NCBI RefSeq assembly: GCF_900109175.1
Contig: NZ_FNZE01000005.1
Span: 124,001-188,000 of the forward strand
Direction: 5' to 3'
From: Pseudomonas linyingensis
GTDB taxonomy: Bacteria > Pseudomonadota > Gammaproteobacteria > Pseudomonadales > Pseudomonadaceae
DNA length: 64,000 nucleotides
Of the stretch, positions 8,352 through 17,521 are shown one piece after another. The number at the start of each line of letters is the position of its first letter. Positions within the stretch are counted from its first letter, which is position 1. Below the pieces are notes generated by a model, which worked only from the letters and a program-made list of their open reading frames with translations, had not been told where the DNA came from and searched no databases. The translations under genes were made by a program, and so were the position numbers.

Positions 8352-9056
8352 ATGATCGAACGTCGCCCCTTCGCCAGCCTCGGAGGAGTCGATCACGGCT
8401 GGCTCAATGCCAAACACCACTTTTCCTTTGCCGAGTATCACGATCCGGCACGTGTGCACTGGGGCGCGCTGCGGGTCTGGAACGACGACATCATCCAGCC
8501 GGGCACCGGCTTCCCGGCGCATCCGCACGCGGACATGGAGATCATCACCTACGTCCGCGAAGGTGCGATCACCCACCAGGACGACCTGGGCAACAAGGGG
8601 CGTACCAACGCCGGCGATGTGCAGGTGATGAGCGCGGGGGCCGGCATCCGCCACTCCGAGTACAACCTGGAGCCGGGCATCACGCGCATTTTCCAGATCT
8701 GGATCTTCCCGGACCGGCGCGGCGGGCAGCCGTCCTGGGGCGCCAAACCCTTCCCGAAGGCCGACCGCTCCGGCCGGTTCGTGGCCCTGGCCAGCGGCAT
8801 CGAGGGGGATGAGGACGCCCTGCCGATCCGCAGCGCTGCCCGGGTGCTGGGCGCGACACTCAAGGCCGGGGAAACCGCCGAGTACCGCTTTGCCGGCAAG
8901 GACCGCTATGGCTACCTAGTGCCGGCCAGCGGGCAGGTGGAGATCAACGGCATTGCGCTGCAGGCCCGGGATGGCGCGGCCATCAGCGGCGAGGAAGTCA
9001 TTCGGGTCACCGCCCGCGAGGACAGCGAGCTGGTCCTGGTGGACGCGGCCGGCTGA
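8352..9056 (+). CDS. Pirin family protein (YhhW-like bicupin)
   Basis: A 234-residue cupin protein. The N-terminal cupin keeps the pirin metal site: PAHPHADMEIITYV supplies two His and a Glu, and SAGAGIRHSEYN supplies the third His. Related YhhW proteins have quercetin 2,3-dioxygenase activity in vitro, but the physiological role is unclear; others act in redox stress. A ribosome site GGGAGA is seven bases before the ATG. It leads a co-directional run with an isochorismatase-like hydrolase, as often seen for LysR-pirin-hydrolase cassettes. Confidence 0.92.
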   Translation: MIERRPFASLGGVDHGWLNAKHHFSFAEYHDPARVHWGALRVWNDDIIQPGTGFPAHPHADMEIITYVREGAITHQDDLGNKGRTNAGDVQVMSAGAGIRHSEYNLEPGITRIFQIWIFPDRRGGQPSWGAKPFPKADRSGRFVALASGIEGDEDALPIRSAARVLGATLKAGETAEYRFAGKDRYGYLVPASGQVEINGIALQARDGAAISGEEVIRVTAREDSELVLVDAAG

Positions 9057-9221
9057 GCCATCGGCAAAGCGGCACCAGGGATTTTCGCGGCATCCCTGGC
9101 GCCCGCCGCATGCGACAAGACGGGGACCGATGCCTCGGACGTCGGTACGCCGGGTGTCGCCGGCATGCACAACTGTCCCATCCGCCGCCCCTCGATGTTC
9201 GTCCCATGAAGGAGAGACACC

Positions 9222-9902
9222 ATGTCCAAGTACCTCGAAGTGCTCACCCCGCAGAACAGCCAACTGATCTTCATCGACCAGCAGCCGCAGATGGCCTTCG
9301 GCGTGCAGTCGATCGACCGCCAGGTGCTGAAGAACAACGTCGTGGCGCTGGCCAAGGCCGCCAAGGTGTTCAACGTGCCGACGACCATCACCACCGTCGA
9401 GACCGACGGCTTCTCCGGCAATACCTATCCCGAGCTGCTGGCGGTGTACCCCGAGCACAAGATCCTCGAACGCACCTCGATGAACTCCTGGGACGACCAG
9501 AACGTGCGCGACTCGCTGGCCGCCGCCGGGCGCAAGAAGGTCATCGTCTCGGGGCTGTGGACCGAGGTGTGCAACACCACCTTCGCGCTGTGCGCGGCGC
9601 TGGAGGGCGGCTATGAAATCTACATGGTGGCCGATGCCTCCGGCGGCACCTCGGCCGATGCGCACAAGTACGCGATGGATCGCATGATCCAGGCCGGTAT
9701 CGTGCCGGTGACCTGGCAACAGGTGCTGCTGGAATGGCAGCGCGACTGGGCGCGCAAGGAAACCTACGACGCGGTCATCGGCATCGTCCAGGAGCACTCC
9801 GGCGCCTACGGCATGGGTGTCGACTACGCCTACACCATGGTTCACAAGGCCCCGGAGCGCGTGCAGCACGGCGAGCGCATCGGCCCGAACCCGGCCAAAT
9901 AA
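9222..9902 (+). CDS. Isochorismatase-family hydrolase (YcaC-like)
   Basis: A 226-residue cysteine hydrolase. Asp19 (LIFIDQQ) and Cys117 (SGLWTEVCNTTF) match the catalytic Asp and Cys of the isochorismatase fold, and the preceding cis-peptide region is conserved. YcaC-type members form large rings and have no confirmed physiological substrate. A strong GGAGAG site lies just before the ATG. It follows pirin by 165 bp and precedes the XapX-amidohydrolase pair, so these may be one detoxification or catabolic cassette under the LysR regulator. Confidence 0.92.
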   Translation: MSKYLEVLTPQNSQLIFIDQQPQMAFGVQSIDRQVLKNNVVALAKAAKVFNVPTTITTVETDGFSGNTYPELLAVYPEHKILERTSMNSWDDQNVRDSLAAAGRKKVIVSGLWTEVCNTTFALCAALEGGYEIYMVADASGGTSADAHKYAMDRMIQAGIVPVTWQQVLLEWQRDWARKETYDAVIGIVQEHSGAYGMGVDYAYTMVHKAPERVQHGERIGPNPAK

Positions 9903-10090
9903 GGCGCGCGGCGCACAAGCCGCCGGGGCCGCGTCGGACCGGCGGCAACTCCGCCGGTCCCGATGTCCCGCCCGGGTGGCCTCTGCAACCCAGCAGCGGC
10001 GGGCGCAGCGTCTAGCCTTGGTACGGATCGGAGTCGCGGGCGCCCGCCGTGCGCTCACCGCTGCGCACCGTACATGTAGCGAGGTGAAGC

Positions 10091-10372
10091 ATGAAACTCT
10101 ACGTCCTGTCAGCTGGGGCCGGCCTGCTGGTCGGCATCATCTACAGTCTGCTCAACGTACGCTCGCCGGCACCGCCACTGGTCGCGCTGATCGGCCTGCT
10201 CGGCATCCTGATCGGCGAGCAGGTCATCCCGGTCGGCAAGCAATGGCTCAGCGGCACGGCATTCTCTACCGCCTGCGCCAAGGCGCAGGCCGTCAACCAT
10301 GTATGCGGGCAACTGCCCGGCCGCCAGCAGGCCGGGCAACAGGCGCAATCCGCAGAGGAGAAGCAGTCATGA
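10091..10372 (+). CDS. XapX domain (DUF1427) small membrane protein
   Basis: A 93-residue protein whose first half is two membrane segments with the XapX consensus (SAGAGLLVGIIYSLL and PPLVALIGLLGILIGEQ), followed by a Gln-rich hydrophilic tail. The fold is named from a xanthosine-phosphorylase locus; function is unknown. GAGGTGAAGC gives the ribosome site. Its stop overlaps the start of the amidohydrolase by four bases (ATGA), so the two are translationally coupled. Confidence 0.88.
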   Translation: MKLYVLSAGAGLLVGIIYSLLNVRSPAPPLVALIGLLGILIGEQVIPVGKQWLSGTAFSTACAKAQAVNHVCGQLPGRQQAGQQAQSAEEKQS

Positions 10373-12267
10373 GCACGCCAGACATTGCCGAGGTGATCCT
10401 GCATCACGGCCGCATCACCACGCTGGACCACAGCAAGCCGCAGGCCAGCGCGGTCGCCATCAAGGATGGCAGGTTCCTGGCCGTGGGCGACGACGCCGAG
10501 GTCGTGGCCCTGGCCGGCCCCGCCACCAGGGTCATCGACCTCAAGGGCCGCAGCGTGCTGCCCGGACTGTTCGACAACCACACCCACGTGGTGCGCGGCG
10601 GCCTGAACTACAACCTGGAACTGCGCTGGGACGGCGTGCGTTCGCTGGCCGATGCGATGGACATGCTCAGGCGCCAGGTCGCCATCACTCCCGCGCCGCA
10701 ATGGGTACGCGTGGTTGGCGGCTTCAGCGAGCACCAGTTCGTCGAGAAGCGCCTGCCCACCATCGCCGAGATCAACGCCATCGCCCCGGACACCCCGGTA
10801 TTCCTGCTGCACCTGTACGACCGCGCCCTGCTCAACGGCGCCGCGCTGCGCGCCGTGGGCTATGGCAAGGACACCCCCGAGCCGCCGGGCGGCGAGATCA
10901 CCCGCGACGCCAACGGCAACCCGACCGGCCTGCTGCTGGCCAAACCCAACGCGATGATCCTCTACGCGACCCTGGCCAAGGGGCCCAAGCTGCCGTTCGA
11001 CTACCAGCTCAATTCCACCCGCCACTTCATGCGCGAACTCAACCGCCTGGGCGTGACCGGCGTGATCGACGCCGGCGGCGGCTTCCAGAACTACCCGGAC
11101 GACTACGCGGTGATCCAGAAGCTGGCCGACGACGGCCAGATGACCGTGCGCCTGGCCTACAACCTGTTCACCCAGAAGCCCAAGGAGGAGAAGGATGACT
11201 TCCTCAACTGGACGTCCAGCGTGAAGTACAAGCAGGGCAGCGACTATTTCCGCCACAACGGCGCCGGCGAGATGCTGGTGTTCTCGGCTGCCGATTTCGA
11301 GGACTTCCGCCAGCCGCGGCCGGACATGCCGGCGGAGATGGAGGGCGAGCTGGAGGAAGTGGTGCGCATCCTCGCGCAGAACCGCTGGCCCTGGCGCCTG
11401 CACGCCACCTACGACGAGACCATCTCTCGCGCGCTGGACGTGTTCGAGAAGGTCGACCGGGAGGTGCCGCTGGCCGGCCTCAACTGGTTCTTCGACCACG
11501 CCGAAACCATCTCCGACAAGTCCATCGACCGGATCACCGCGCTCGGCGGCGGCATCGCGGTGCAGCACCGCATGGCCTACCAGGGCGAGTACTTCGTCGA
11601 GCGCTACGGCGCCGCGGCGGCCGAGGCGACCCCGCCGGTCGCCCGCATGCTGGAGAAGGGCGTGAAGGTCTCGGCCGGCACCGACGCCACCCGCGTGGCC
11701 TCCTACAACCCCTGGGTGTCGCTGGCGTGGATGGTCACCGGCAGAACCGTCGGCGGCCTGCGCCTGTATCCGCAGCGCAACTGCCTGGACCGCGAAACGG
11801 CGCTGCGCATGTGGACCGAGAATGTCGCCTGGTTCTCCAACGAGGAAGGCAAGCGCGGCCGGATCCAGGCCGGGCAGTTCGCCGACCTGATCGTGCCGAG
11901 CAAGGACTACTTCGCCGTCGCCGAGGACGAGATCAGCTTCCTGACCGCGGACCTGACGGTGGTGGGCGGGCGCGTGGTGTACGGCGCCGGCGACTTCGCG
12001 CCGCTGGATGACAACTCGCTGCCGCCGGCCATGCCCGACTGGTCGCCGACCCGCACCTTCAAGGGCTACGGCGCCTGGGGCGAGCCCGAGGGCGCCGGCA
12101 GGAACTCCCTGCAGCTGCTGCGTCAGCAGGCCGTCGCCGGCTGCGGATGCGCCAGCAGCTGCGGCCTGCACGGCCATGACCACGCCCGGGCCTGGGCCTC
12201 CAGCGCCCCGGTGGCCGACCTCAAGGGCTTCTTCGGCGCCCTCGGCTGCTCCTGCTGGGCCGTGTAG
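10369..12267 (+). CDS. Amidohydrolase family protein (YtcJ-like) with Cys-rich tail
   Basis: A 632-residue metal-dependent hydrolase of the amidohydrolase_3 type. FDNHTHVV gives the HxH metal site after the small N-terminal beta domain, RLHATYDE and WFFDHAE provide the later histidines, and SAGTDATR the catalytic Asp. GRIQAGQFADLIV is the usual C-terminal domain. After it comes an unusual extension containing CGCASSCGLHGHDH and ending GCSCWAV, which looks metal-binding. The ATG overlaps the XapX stop and has GGAGAAG upstream. Substrate unknown. Confidence 0.9.
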   Translation: MSTPDIAEVILHHGRITTLDHSKPQASAVAIKDGRFLAVGDDAEVVALAGPATRVIDLKGRSVLPGLFDNHTHVVRGGLNYNLELRWDGVRSLADAMDMLRRQVAITPAPQWVRVVGGFSEHQFVEKRLPTIAEINAIAPDTPVFLLHLYDRALLNGAALRAVGYGKDTPEPPGGEITRDANGNPTGLLLAKPNAMILYATLAKGPKLPFDYQLNSTRHFMRELNRLGVTGVIDAGGGFQNYPDDYAVIQKLADDGQMTVRLAYNLFTQKPKEEKDDFLNWTSSVKYKQGSDYFRHNGAGEMLVFSAADFEDFRQPRPDMPAEMEGELEEVVRILAQNRWPWRLHATYDETISRALDVFEKVDREVPLAGLNWFFDHAETISDKSIDRITALGGGIAVQHRMAYQGEYFVERYGAAAAEATPPVARMLEKGVKVSAGTDATRVASYNPWVSLAWMVTGRTVGGLRLYPQRNCLDRETALRMWTENVAWFSNEEGKRGRIQAGQFADLIVPSKDYFAVAEDEISFLTADLTVVGGRVVYGAGDFAPLDDNSLPPAMPDWSPTRTFKGYGAWGEPEGAGRNSLQLLRQQAVAGCGCASSCGLHGHDHARAWASSAPVADLKGFFGALGCSCWAV

Positions 12268-12279
12268 GAGGAAGCTGCC

Positions 12280-12336
12280 ATGTCGAGATCCCGTTCGCTC
12301 GCCCGCCGGCCGGATGCCCGGCAGGTGCAACCATGA
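12280..12336 (+). CDS. Putative 18-residue leader peptide coupled to the MFS gene
   Basis: A short frame reading MSRSRSLARRPDARQVQP begins after a strong ribosome site (AGGAGGAAGCTGCC) and ends with TGA overlapping the MFS start codon (ATGA). The MFS gene itself has only a weak ribosome site, so reinitiation from this leader could drive it. The peptide is Arg-rich (five Arg). It could also be chance; conservation is untested. Confidence 0.45.
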   Translation: MSRSRSLARRPDARQVQP

Positions 12337-13931
12337 GCCGCGCGGGCGAGACATCGGCGGGCGGCCTTGCGCCCCTGCGGCAGACGCTGTTCGCCGTCCT
12401 CTGGGCGGCGACCATCATCGGCAACACCGGCAGCTTCATCCGCGACGTCGCCAGCGCCTGGCTGATGACCGACCTCTCGCCCTCGCCGGCCGCGGTGGCC
12501 CTGGTGCAGGCGGCGGCGACGCTACCGATCTTCCTGCTGGCGATCCCGGCGGGCGTGCTGGCCGACATCCTCGACCGCCGCAAGCTGCTCATCGCCATCC
12601 AGTTCCTGCTGGCCGGCGTCAGCATCTGCCTGATGCTGCTGTCGGCGACGGGGCTGCAGTCGGTCGCCTCGCTGGTCGCGTTGACCTTCCTCGGTGGCAT
12701 GGGCGCGGCTCTGATGGCGCCGGCCTGGCAGGCCATCGTGCCCGAACTGGTGGACCGGAAAGACCTCAAGAGCGCCGTCGCGCTCAACTCGCTGGGCATC
12801 AACATCGCGCGGGCTATCGGCCCGGCGCTGGCCGGCCTGATCCTGGCCAGCCTGGGGGCGGCATTCACCTACGGCGTGGATGTCGTCAGCTATGCGTTCG
12901 TCATCGCGGCGCTGCTCTGGTGGCGGCGCCCGGTCGCCGCCCATGACGAGCTCGCCGAGCGCTTCCCCGGCGCCTTCCGCGCCGGCCTGCGCTACGCCCG
13001 CGCCAGTCGCGAACTGCATGTGGTGCTGCTGCGGGCCTTCCTGTTCTTCGCCCTGGCCAGCTCCGTGTGGGCGCTGCTGCCGCTGGTGGCGCGCCAGTTG
13101 CTAGGTGGCGGCGCCGGCTTCTACGGCATCCTGCTCGGCGCAGTCGGCCTGGGGGCGATCGGCGGCGCGCTGGTCATGCCCCGGCTGCGCGCCCGGCTGA
13201 GCGCCGACGGTCTGCTGCTGCTCTCCGCGCTGCTGGCGGCGCTGGTCATGGTGGTGCTGGCCTGCGCACCGCCGCAGTGGGTGGCGCTGGCGGCTCTGCT
13301 GGTGCTGGGCGCGGCCTGGATCACCGCGCTGACCACGCTCAGCGGCGTGGCGCAGTCCATCCTGCCCAACTGGGTGCGCGGCCGTTCGCTAGCGGTGTAC
13401 CTGACGGTGTTCAACGGCGCGATGACCGCCGGCAGCCTGGCCTGGGGCGCCATCGCCCAGTGGAGCGGCGTGCCGTTCGCGCTGCTCGCCGGCGCCGGCG
13501 GGCTGGTGCTGGTCGGCCTGCTCGCCCATCGGGTCAAGCTGCCCCGCGGCGAGGCCGACCTGGTGCCGTCCAACCACTGGCCCGAGCCGCTGACGGCCGA
13601 ACCGGTCGAGCATGACCGCGGCCCGGTGCTGATCCTCATCGAGTACCGCATCGATCCCGCCGAGCGGGCCGCCTTCGCGGCGGCGCTCTCCAGGCTGTCC
13701 ACCGCACGCCGGCGCGACGGCGCCTATGCGTGGGGACTCACCGAGGACGCGGCTGATCCCGGCGTGATGCTCGAGTGGTTCCAGGTCGAGTCTTGGGCCG
13801 AGCACCTGCGCCAGCATCGTCGGGTATCCAGGGCCGACGCCGATATCCAGCAGGAGGTGCTGCGCTTTCACATAGGCGAGCGGCCTCCGCTGGTACGCCA
13901 CCTGCTGGCGGTCGACCAGGGCGCCGGCTGA
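12333..13931 (+). CDS. MFS transporter, MFS_3/EntS-like, with C-terminal cytoplasmic domain
   Basis: A 532-residue exporter with about twelve membrane segments up to residue 405 and the MFS loop motif AGVLADILDRRKLL. It belongs to the transmembrane secretion effector group that includes the enterobactin exporter EntS. A C-terminal domain of about 110 residues begins near GPVLILIEYRIDPAERAAF and resembles a monooxygenase-like ferredoxin-fold (ABM) domain common to this subgroup. Translation is probably coupled to the preceding 18-codon frame. Substrate is not predictable; linkage to the amidohydrolase suggests export of a related compound. Confidence 0.88.
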   Translation: MSRAGETSAGGLAPLRQTLFAVLWAATIIGNTGSFIRDVASAWLMTDLSPSPAAVALVQAAATLPIFLLAIPAGVLADILDRRKLLIAIQFLLAGVSICLMLLSATGLQSVASLVALTFLGGMGAALMAPAWQAIVPELVDRKDLKSAVALNSLGINIARAIGPALAGLILASLGAAFTYGVDVVSYAFVIAALLWWRRPVAAHDELAERFPGAFRAGLRYARASRELHVVLLRAFLFFALASSVWALLPLVARQLLGGGAGFYGILLGAVGLGAIGGALVMPRLRARLSADGLLLLSALLAALVMVVLACAPPQWVALAALLVLGAAWITALTTLSGVAQSILPNWVRGRSLAVYLTVFNGAMTAGSLAWGAIAQWSGVPFALLAGAGGLVLVGLLAHRVKLPRGEADLVPSNHWPEPLTAEPVEHDRGPVLILIEYRIDPAERAAFAAALSRLSTARRRDGAYAWGLTEDAADPGVMLEWFQVESWAEHLRQHRRVSRADADIQQEVLRFHIGERPPLVRHLLAVDQGAG

Positions 13932-13969
13932 CCCTGGCGGTTGGCCGCAGTCTGGCCTTGCCGCCATTT

Positions 13970-13986
13970 CGCTCGATAACCGAACA
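13970..13986. promoter_or_regulatory. IclR/PcaR-type box upstream of aroQ operon
   Basis: CGCTCGATAACCGAACA; the reverse strand reads TGTTCGGTTATCGAGCG, almost identical to the box in front of tctB. Compare the P. putida PcaR site GTTCGATAATCGCAC. It is about 235 bp before aroQ. Confidence 0.45.
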
Positions 13987-14149
13987 CTTTGTCAGCCCTG
14001 CCGGCCCGCCCGATCGCTGCGCCGAACCCCGCCAGTAAACGCCTCAACCCCTCGAAAGCCGCGGCCTTGACGCGTTACACCGACGATTCCCGCCCCCGCA
14101 CCGCCCTCCTCGCCTCACCTTCGCGGGCTGTTTGCGCCATTGACTGAAT

Positions 14150-14168
14150 TAACTAGTTAGTACATTTT
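14150..14168. promoter_or_regulatory. 19-bp element shared with the MFS promoter at 57.7 kb
   Basis: TAACTAGTTAGTACATTTT. Its reverse complement matches AAAATGTACTAACTGGTTA upstream of the MFS gene with one mismatch. It includes the palindrome TAACTAGTTA and lies 55 bp before the aroQ start, so it may be an operator. Confidence 0.5.
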
Positions 14169-14222
14169 TATTTCAAGGCCGGCCTACGTCCGGTGACAAA
14201 AACAACAATGGAGAGCGCGAGC

Positions 14223-14663
14223 ATGTCGCACCTTATCCTCGTCCTCAACGGTCCCAACCTGAACATGCTGGGCACCCGCGAACCCGCCACCTACGGCCAC
14301 GAAACCCTCGCCGACGTCGAAGCCCTCTGCCAGCGCAGCGCCGCCGAGCATGGCCTGGAAGTCGAGTTCCGCCAGACCAACCACGAAGGCCAGCTGATCG
14401 ACTGGATCCACCAGGCGCGTGGGCGCTGCGCCGGCATCCTGATCAATCCCGGTGCCTGGACCCACACCTCGGTGGCCATCCGTGACGCCCTGGTCGCCGC
14501 CGAACTGCCGGTGATCGAGGTGCACCTCTCCAACGTGCACAAGCGCGAGGAGTTCCGTCACCACTCCTTCGTCTCCGGCGTTGCCGTCGGCGTGCTGTGC
14601 GGTTTCGGCACCCACGGCTACCGCATGGGCCTGACCCACTTCGCCCACCTGCTCAACGGTTGA
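14223..14663 (+). CDS. aroQ: 3-dehydroquinate dehydratase, type II
   Basis: A 146-residue dodecameric-type dehydratase converting 3-dehydroquinate to 3-dehydroshikimate. [18 protein letters not shown] holds the catalytic Arg and Tyr24, NPGAWTHTS the substrate site, and [17 protein letters not shown] the catalytic His. The ATG preceded by GGAGAGCGCGAGC was chosen; a GTG thirty bases earlier would give an atypical extension. It is the first gene of a run with a QsuD-type dehydrogenase and a TRAP transporter, which points to catabolic use (quinate or shikimate breakdown) rather than the housekeeping shikimate pathway. Confidence 0.95.
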   Translation: MSHLILVLNGPNLNMLGTREPATYGHETLADVEALCQRSAAEHGLEVEFRQTNHEGQLIDWIHQARGRCAGILINPGAWTHTSVAIRDALVAAELPVIEVHLSNVHKREEFRHHSFVSGVAVGVLCGFGTHGYRMGLTHFAHLLNG

Positions 14664-14671
14664 GAACACCC

Positions 14672-15523
14672 ATGACCCAGACCTCCAGCATCCTCGCCGG
14701 CCTGATCGGCGCCGGTATCCAGGCCTCGCGCACCCCCGCCATGCACGAGCACGAGGGCGACGCCCAGGGCATCCGCTACCTGTACCGACTGATCGATCTC
14801 GACCAGCTCGGCGTCACCAGCGAAGCCCTGCCGGAACTGCTCGACGCCGCCCAGCGCCTGGGCTTCACCGGTCTGAACATCACCTTCCCGTGCAAGCAGG
14901 CGATCATCCCGCTGCTCGACGAGCTGTCGCCGGAAGCCCGCGGCATCGGCGCGGTGAACACCGTGGTCTTCCAGGACGGCAAGCGCATCGGCCACAACAC
15001 CGACTGCCTGGGCTTCGCCGAAGGCCTGCGCCGCGGCCTGCCGAACGTGGCTCGCGAGCGCGTGGTGCAGATGGGCGCCGGTGGCGCCGGTGCCGCGGTG
15101 GCCCACGCCCTGCTGCAGGACGGCGTGCAGCAGCTGACCATCTTCGACGTCGAGCCGGCGCGCGCCGCCGAGCTGGCCGCCAACCTCAACGCCAGCTTCG
15201 GCGCCGGCCGCGCCCAGGCCGGCAGCGACCTGCCGGCGGCCATGGCCGAGGCCCAGGGTCTGGTCAACACCACGCCGGTGGGCATGGCCAAGCTGCCGGG
15301 CCTGCCGTTGCCGGCCGAGCTGCTGCGTGCCGACCTGTGGGTGGCGGAGATCATCTACTTCCCGCTGGAAACCGAGCTGCTGCGCGCCGCCCGCGCCCTC
15401 GGCTGCCAGACCCTCGACGGCGGCAAGATGGCGGTGTTCCAGGCGGTCAAGGCCTTCGAGCTGTTCACCGGCCGAGAAGCCGATGCCGAGCGGATGATGG
15501 CGCACTTCGCCAGCATGGGCTGA
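14672..15523 (+). CDS. Quinate/shikimate dehydrogenase (QsuD/YdiB-type)
   Basis: A 283-residue AroE-superfamily enzyme. The N-terminal SRTPAMHEHEGDAQG replaces the usual AroE SxS motif and matches, as recalled, the QsuD quinate/shikimate dehydrogenase of Corynebacterium. Catalytic Lys is in NITFPCKQA and Asp in GHNTDCLGF. QMGAGGAGAAVAHAL is the dinucleotide site and FDVEPAR ends the second strand with an acidic residue compatible with NAD. It starts eight bases after the aroQ stop. Together they would turn quinate into 3-dehydroshikimate, or shikimate into the same product. The specificity call is inference from motif and context. Confidence 0.88.
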   Translation: MTQTSSILAGLIGAGIQASRTPAMHEHEGDAQGIRYLYRLIDLDQLGVTSEALPELLDAAQRLGFTGLNITFPCKQAIIPLLDELSPEARGIGAVNTVVFQDGKRIGHNTDCLGFAEGLRRGLPNVARERVVQMGAGGAGAAVAHALLQDGVQQLTIFDVEPARAAELAANLNASFGAGRAQAGSDLPAAMAEAQGLVNTTPVGMAKLPGLPLPAELLRADLWVAEIIYFPLETELLRAARALGCQTLDGGKMAVFQAVKAFELFTGREADAERMMAHFASMG

Positions 15524-15630
15524 GGCGCGCCACGAGTGGCCGCCGCGGCGGCCACGCAAACCGGGGCAGGCAGCGATGGCAGGGAGGGCCATGCACCTGC
15601 CAGCCCCGGGACAACCCAACGAGGTCAATC

Positions 15631-16191
15631 ATGAAAAAAATAGCCGACCTTTACTTCCGCCTGCTCAAGCTGCTCATCGTGCTGTGCATGCTCGGCATGG
15701 TGGTGCTGGTCTTCGGCAACGTGGTCTTGCGGTATGCCTTCAACTCCGGAATCAGCGTGTCCGAGGAGCTGTCGCGCTGGTTCTTCGTGTGGATGGTGTT
15801 CCTCGGCGCGCTGGTCGCCCTCAAGGAACGCGCCCACATCGGCCTGGACAGTCTGGTCAAGCGCCTGCCGCCGCTGGGCAAGCGCTTCTGTCTGGTGGTC
15901 GGCCATCTGCTGATGCTGTTCGTCACCTGGTTGATCCTCAGCGGCAGCTGGCAGCAGGCCGCGATCAACCTCGACGTGGTCGCCCCCGCCTCAGGTCTGT
16001 CGATGGCCTGGTTCTACGGCATCGGCGTGGTGTTCGGCGTAACCGCCGGGCTGATCCTGCTTTATGAACTGTTCCTCGCCCTCACCTGCCGCCTGGCCGA
16101 CGCCGAACTGGTGATGGTCAAGGGCAACGAGGCCGCCGAGGAAATCGAACACCTGCAACAGCAGCAAGCCCCTGCCGTGAGGAACGCCTGA
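15631..16191 (+). CDS. TRAP transporter small permease (DctQ family)
   Basis: A 186-residue protein with four membrane segments and the DctQ pattern NVVLRYAFNSGISVSEELSR followed by VALKERAHIGLD. It is the small membrane subunit of a sodium-driven tripartite periplasmic transporter. Its stop overlaps the large permease start (ATGA), so the two are coupled. Position after aroQ and the quinate/shikimate dehydrogenase suggests a hydroaromatic acid as cargo. Confidence 0.93.
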   Translation: MKKIADLYFRLLKLLIVLCMLGMVVLVFGNVVLRYAFNSGISVSEELSRWFFVWMVFLGALVALKERAHIGLDSLVKRLPPLGKRFCLVVGHLLMLFVTWLILSGSWQQAAINLDVVAPASGLSMAWFYGIGVVFGVTAGLILLYELFLALTCRLADAELVMVKGNEAAEEIEHLQQQQAPAVRNA

Positions 16192-17471
16192 TGACCCTGA
16201 CCATCTTCCTCGGCACCCTGCTGGGCGGCATGGCCCTGGGCATTCCGATCGCCTTCGCCCTGCTGCTGGTCGCCGTCGCGCTGATGCTGCACCTCGACCT
16301 GTTCGATGCGCAGATCATCGCCCAGAACCTGCTCAACGGTGCCGACAGCTTCCCGCTGATGGCCGTGCCGTTCTTCATGCTGGCCGGCGAGATCATGAAC
16401 GCCGGCGGCCTGTCGCGGCGCATCGTCAACATTGCCATGGCCCTGGTCGGCCACAAGCGCGGCGGCCTCGGCTACGTGGCGATCATCGCCTCCTGCCTGC
16501 TCGCCTCGCTGTCCGGCTCGGCGGTGGCCGACGCCGCCGCGCTGGCCGCGCTGCTGGTGCCGATGATGGTGCAGGCCGGCCACAGCCGCGAGCGCTCGGC
16601 GGGCCTGATCGCCGCCGGCGGCATCATTGCGCCGATCATCCCGCCGAGCATCGGCTTCATCATCTTCGGTGTCGCCTCGGGCGTGTCGATCTCCAAGCTG
16701 TTCATGGCCGGCATCGTGCCGGGGATCATGCTCGGCGCCGCGCTGGCCATCGCCTGGTGGTTCGTCGCCCGCAAGGAAAACGTCGAGATGCCGCCCAAGC
16801 GCTCGCGCCAGGAAGTGCTGCGCGCGCTGCTCGACGGCAGCTGGGCCATGGGCCTGCCGGTGATCATCATCGTCGGCCTCAAGTTCGGCATCTTCACCCC
16901 GACCGAGGCGGCGGTGGTCGCCGCCGTCTACGCGCTGTTCGTCGCCGTGGTGATCTACCGCGAGCTGAAGATCAGCCAGCTCTACGAGGTGATCCTCGGC
17001 GCCGCCAAGACCACCTCGGTGGTGATGTTCCTGGTCGCCGCGGCGATGGTCTCCGCCTGGCTGGTCAACATCGCCGACCTGCCCGGCCAACTGACCGAAC
17101 TGCTCGAGCCGTTCATGGACAACCCGACCCTGCTGCTGCTGGTGATCATGCTGCTGATCGTGCTGGTCGGCACCGTGATGGACATGGCGCCGACCATCCT
17201 GATCCTCACCCCGGTGCTGATGCCGGCGGTGGTCCAGGCCGGCATCGACCCGGTGTACTTCGGCGTGCTGTTCCTGATCAACACCTCGATCGGCCTGATC
17301 ACCCCGCCGGTGGGCACCGTGCTCAACGTGGTGTGCGGCGTCTCCAAGCTGAAGATGGAAGAGATCGTCCGCGGCGTCGGCCCGTTCCTGATCGCCCAGT
17401 TGCTGGTGCTGCTCCTGCTGGTGCTGTTCCCGGCGCTGGTGCTCGTACCGATGAAGTTCCTCGCCGGCTGA
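16191..17471 (+). CDS. TRAP transporter large permease (DctM family)
   Basis: A 426-residue permease with about twelve membrane segments. GGIIAPIIPPSIGFIIFG and NTSIGLITPPVGTVLNV are the two conserved DctM re-entrant regions. It forms the translocation channel with the four-helix subunit encoded immediately upstream and receives substrate from the binding protein encoded just downstream. The likely cargo, quinate or shikimate, is inferred from operon content only. Confidence 0.95.
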   Translation: MTLTIFLGTLLGGMALGIPIAFALLLVAVALMLHLDLFDAQIIAQNLLNGADSFPLMAVPFFMLAGEIMNAGGLSRRIVNIAMALVGHKRGGLGYVAIIASCLLASLSGSAVADAAALAALLVPMMVQAGHSRERSAGLIAAGGIIAPIIPPSIGFIIFGVASGVSISKLFMAGIVPGIMLGAALAIAWWFVARKENVEMPPKRSRQEVLRALLDGSWAMGLPVIIIVGLKFGIFTPTEAAVVAAVYALFVAVVIYRELKISQLYEVILGAAKTTSVVMFLVAAAMVSAWLVNIADLPGQLTELLEPFMDNPTLLLLVIMLLIVLVGTVMDMAPTILILTPVLMPAVVQAGIDPVYFGVLFLINTSIGLITPPVGTVLNVVCGVSKLKMEEIVRGVGPFLIAQLLVLLLLVLFPALVLVPMKFLAG

Positions 17472-17521
17472 CCGGCGCAACCCTGTCGCTCCCTCCAACA
17501 ACAATAGAAAAGGCACATGAC

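Noticed and set aside
14193-14222. GTG start extending aroQ by ten residues
   Set aside because: The extension is absent from type II dehydroquinases, and the ATG at MSHL has a proper ribosome site.
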